Made by a program: the position numbers and the translations under genes
DNA from: Megascapheus bottae
Taxonomy: Eukaryota; Chordata; Mammalia; Rodentia; Geomyidae
Assembly (NCBI GenBank): GCA_024803745.1
Contig: JANJXV010000193.1
Span: 124,001-188,000 of the forward strand
Direction: 5' to 3'
Length of the DNA: 64,000 nt
In this document: positions 61,245 through 64,000 of the stretch, in pieces
Layout of the letters: the number at the start of each line of letters is the position of its first letter
Numbering within the stretch: the stretch's first letter is position 1
The notes under the pieces: generated by a model
What the model was told of the DNA's origin: nothing
Databases searched by the model: none
What the model saw: only the letters and a program-made list of their open reading frames with translations

Positions 61245-62272
61245 ATCCAAATATCCTTTCTCCTACAAAGAATGAACACTTAACTGTGTCTAATGCTTTT
61301 TTTCTAATTTCACTAATTCTTCTGTGTTTTTCCCTCTTGCATTGTTTACACATGACAGCAAAGCTAATCATCAGGAAAAAATTGATTAGGATACAGAAAC
61401 CTAATAATATCCTAGTAGATTGACGTCAAAAATATGTGCAAGATGCCCTGTGTGTTTGACCTAGTGGGAGAGTCCTTGGCTACCAAGCAGTAAGCCTCAG
61501 GTTTGATTCCTCATTACCACATACATAGAAAACGCTGCAAGTGGTGCTGTGGCTCGGTGGGACAGCTAAAGCCTAAAGAAAGCCCAAGAACAATGTTCAC
61601 ACTCTGAGGTCAAGTCCCAAGACTAGCAAAAACAAAAAAAAATTCGACATGGGGCAAAATGCAGGCAGAGAAGGAACTGTGGAGCAAATGTTTTGTAAAG
61701 GATGAGGGCAATATTGACCCTTAAGTTTGGATCTTACCTAAGAAAGGCTCCTTGAGCCTGAGACCAGACTGGTAGTTGGGCCTAGTGGAAGACATTGGGA
61801 TTGGACAAATAAGGTGTGCTGTATACTACATCCACATGTATATTGTGAGACTGGAGGAGAGATTCAGCCTCCAGTATGTCTTTGGTGAGGTCTTTTGTGA
61901 GCAAGGAACTTTGGTCATTGGGCCCTGAAAGGTGACCCTGCCTCCCTCACAATGGAACAGAATATGGAACCCTGGTAACCAAGCCACTGTAACTAACAAC
62001 CAGCTCAAGCCAGCTCACTTGGCCTGTGGCTCAGGAGGAAGAAAGATGTTGCTGTGCTGTTGCCAAAGGTCAGGAAACTCGAGTCTCAGGCATGGAAGTT
62101 GTGGATGTCTTACTTGAAGATGTACATGCTAGATCATTGCCAAGCCACAAATCCAGTATAACAGAACTTTCTCTAAGAAGAAGGCCAGGAAAATCCAGGG
62201 CAACCAGATGAGGTAAATTTCTAACAAGAAATGTATTTGACCCCATCATCCTCCCCACACACTACAACTTTC
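60869..62272 (+). repeat. Spacer S-G
   Basis: A/C-type spacer: the first SINE lacks the D/E deletion (60996-61180) and the triplet tract is uninterrupted and expanded. The second SINE is at about 61448-61640 and the RALGDS-like fragment at 61700-62211. Confidence 0.9.
61196..61245. repeat. (ATC)n, pure expanded allele in S-G
   Basis: About 16 uninterrupted triplets. Read on the minus strand it would give a poly-Asp run in a spurious frame. Confidence 0.95.
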
Positions 62273-64000
62273 CTTTTTTTCATTTTTTTTATTGTAATTA
62301 GTAAAAGGGTTAGATGATATTTGCCAGATAGAAGGTGCATTAATTCACATACATTGATACCCTTTCACATGTCTTGGTACCCATTTCCCTCCAACCCCAC
62401 ACCCCCCACCCGTCTTGGTTTTCCCCCCTTCCCTATCAAATTTCAAATATCCAAATACAAATAAATTCAATATATCAGATAACAAAGTGAGATACTATAC
62501 CAATATGGGATAACCAAGGGACAGCAAGCGAGATGAGAGACAACATAGTACATTAAGGACAACAATCATTCATGATTTGGCTTTTGTGTCAATATCCTGG
62601 AGGTCTTTTCCATTAGCTTCACATTATATGGCCTTATATATGGCCTTTTGCTCTATTGCCAATCTCTGCTAGTAGAGCCCAAGGTTTCTACTGATTATGA
62701 CGAATGAGGGAAACCACTGAGCCTAAGTTCCTTTGAGTCTGGCTTACTTCACTTAATATGATGTGTTCTAAGTCTTTCCATTCCCTAACAAATGGGGCGA
62801 TGTCATTCTTTCTGACAGCAGCATAGAATTCCATTGTGTACAAATACCACAACTTGTTGATCCACTCATCAACTGAGGGACATCTGGGTTGGTTCCATAT
62901 CTTTGCTATGGTGAATAGTGCTGCAATGAACATTGTTGTGCTATTGGGTTTAGTATGCCCTTGTTTCTGGATAGTTAGGTAAATGCCAAGTAGTGGAATT
63001 GCTGGGTCATAGGGGAGTTCTATGTTTAACCTTTTGAGGCACTGCCACACTGCTTTCCATAGTGGTTGAACGGGTTTGCTCTCCCACCAACAGTGTAGTA
63101 GTGACCCTCCTGGCCACATCCCCTCCAGCATCTGTTGTCATTCGTTTTCCTGATCCTGGCCATTCTAACTGGAGTTAGGTGGAATCTTAGACTTGTTTTG
63201 ATTTGCATTTCTTTTATGACCAGAGATGTTGAGCATTTCTTCATGTGTCTATAGGCCATTTTTGTTTCTTCTTCAGAGAAGACTCTCTTTAAGTCTTTGG
63301 CCCATTTTGTAATGGGATGGGTGTTACTTTGGAGGTTAGTTTTGGAGTGATTCAATTTTTTGAGTTGTTGATATATTTTAGATATGAGGCCTTGTTCCGT
63401 TGTTTGGGTGGTGAAGATCTTCTCCCACTCTGTAGGCTTCCTGATTAGTTTACTAGCTATATCCGTTGCCATACAAAAGCTCTGCAGTTTAATGCAGTCC
63501 CACTTATCCAGCCTTTCTCTGATTTGTTGTGATTCTTGGTCCTTATTAAGAAAGTTTCGACCTGTACCAAGGAGGCCTAGTGTATCTCCTATTCCTTCCT
63601 GTAAACTTTTCAGTGTGTCAGCTTTTACCTCCACGTCTTTGATCCATTTGGAGTTAATTCTAGTGCAAGGTGACAAAGAAGGATCCAACTTTAGTTTTCT
63701 GCAGGTGTTTAACCAGTTCTGCCAGCACAACTTGTTGAAGAGGCTATCTTTCTTCCATTCTATTTTTTTGGCTACCTGGTCAAAGATTAGGTGGCCATAG
63801 GTCTGTGGTTTAACATCTGGGTCCGCAGTTCTACTCCATTGGACTTCAGGCCTGTTCTTGTGCCAGTACCAAGCTGTTTTGAGAATTATAGCTCTGTAAT
63901 AGAGCCTTAAGTTTGGAATTGAAATTCCTCCAGCGCTGTTCTTTCTGCTAAGAAGTGTTTTTGCTATACGGGGTCTTTTATTATTCCATATGAAATTTTG
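62273..64000 (-). mobile_element. L1-G: 3' part of a LINE-1, cut by window edge
   Basis: 3'UTR and ORF2 C-terminal half. A/C/F-like overall, but 62940-63115 carries D/E-type bases ('ccaagtagtggaattg', 'ccttttgaggcactgccaca'). Confidence 0.93.
62688..64000 (-). pseudogene. L1-G ORF2 C-terminal part, frameshifted
   Basis: Open pieces are 63730-63026 and 63131-62688. They overlap because one base is missing at about 63104 ('gtgaccctcc' where other copies have 'gtgatccctcc'), inside the Cys-rich segment. The end, YLYTMEFYAAVRKND, is intact to the TAG at 62688. Confidence 0.88.

Noticed and set aside
61138..61371. Minus-strand frame with a run of Asp residues
   Set aside because: Translation of the expanded (ATC)n tract in spacer S-G, flanked by SINE sequence.
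31371..64000. An active full-length L1 in the array
   Set aside because: Every complete copy has ORF1 broken by a frameshift and a stop, and ORF2 broken in the endonuclease. The long RT frames in C and F are headless.

Overview
The window is a stretch of rodent nuclear genome with no microbial features. The clearest taxonomic signal is a dense set of dimeric SINEs. Each has a tRNA/ID-like left half followed by a right half with a 'gtggctcaagtggtagag' core, which is the layout described for IDL-Geo of the superfamily Geomyoidea (kangaroo rats, pocket mice, gophers). A second SINE type joins a 7SL/B1-like head to the same right half. No gene in the window looks intact. The window is dominated by LINE-1 (L1), SINEs, microsatellites and gene relics.

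Layout. (1) 1-6105 and 31371-64000 are parts of one head-to-tail tandem array with a period of about 7.41 kb. Each unit is a roughly 6.0 kb L1 on the minus strand plus a 1.37 kb non-L1 spacer, called S here. Copies are named L1-A (1-2447), L1-B (3821-6105), L1-C (32633-38629), L1-D (40002-46046), L1-E (47418-53459), L1-F (54863-60868) and L1-G (62273-end). All copies that cover the relevant sites share the same ORF1 frameshift, ORF1 stop, ORF2 stop and ORF2 frameshift. They therefore multiplied as DNA after the element was already dead, not by retrotransposition. (2) 6106-31370 is a 25 kb island inside the array. It holds many SINEs, older L1 pieces, a RALGDS-like pseudogene on the minus strand, a short GAB-type PH-domain relic, and a broken KRAB zinc-finger gene on the minus strand (exons 29946-30072, 29093-29182 and 24870-27075).

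How the parts relate. Spacer S matches, in inverted orientation, 16761-18123 upstream of and across the start of the RALGDS-like pseudogene. That copy has no L1 at either end, so it acts as an empty-site reference for both S/L1 junctions. The simplest reading is that a paralog of this locus took up two L1s in the same orientation on either side of S, and that unequal exchange between them produced the (S-L1)n array. Units then diversified by further exchange and gene conversion: D and E are almost identical over a full period, S-F is mosaic at an (ATC)n tract, and L1-G carries a short D/E-type tract. Identities and breakpoints were judged by eye. No database search was possible.
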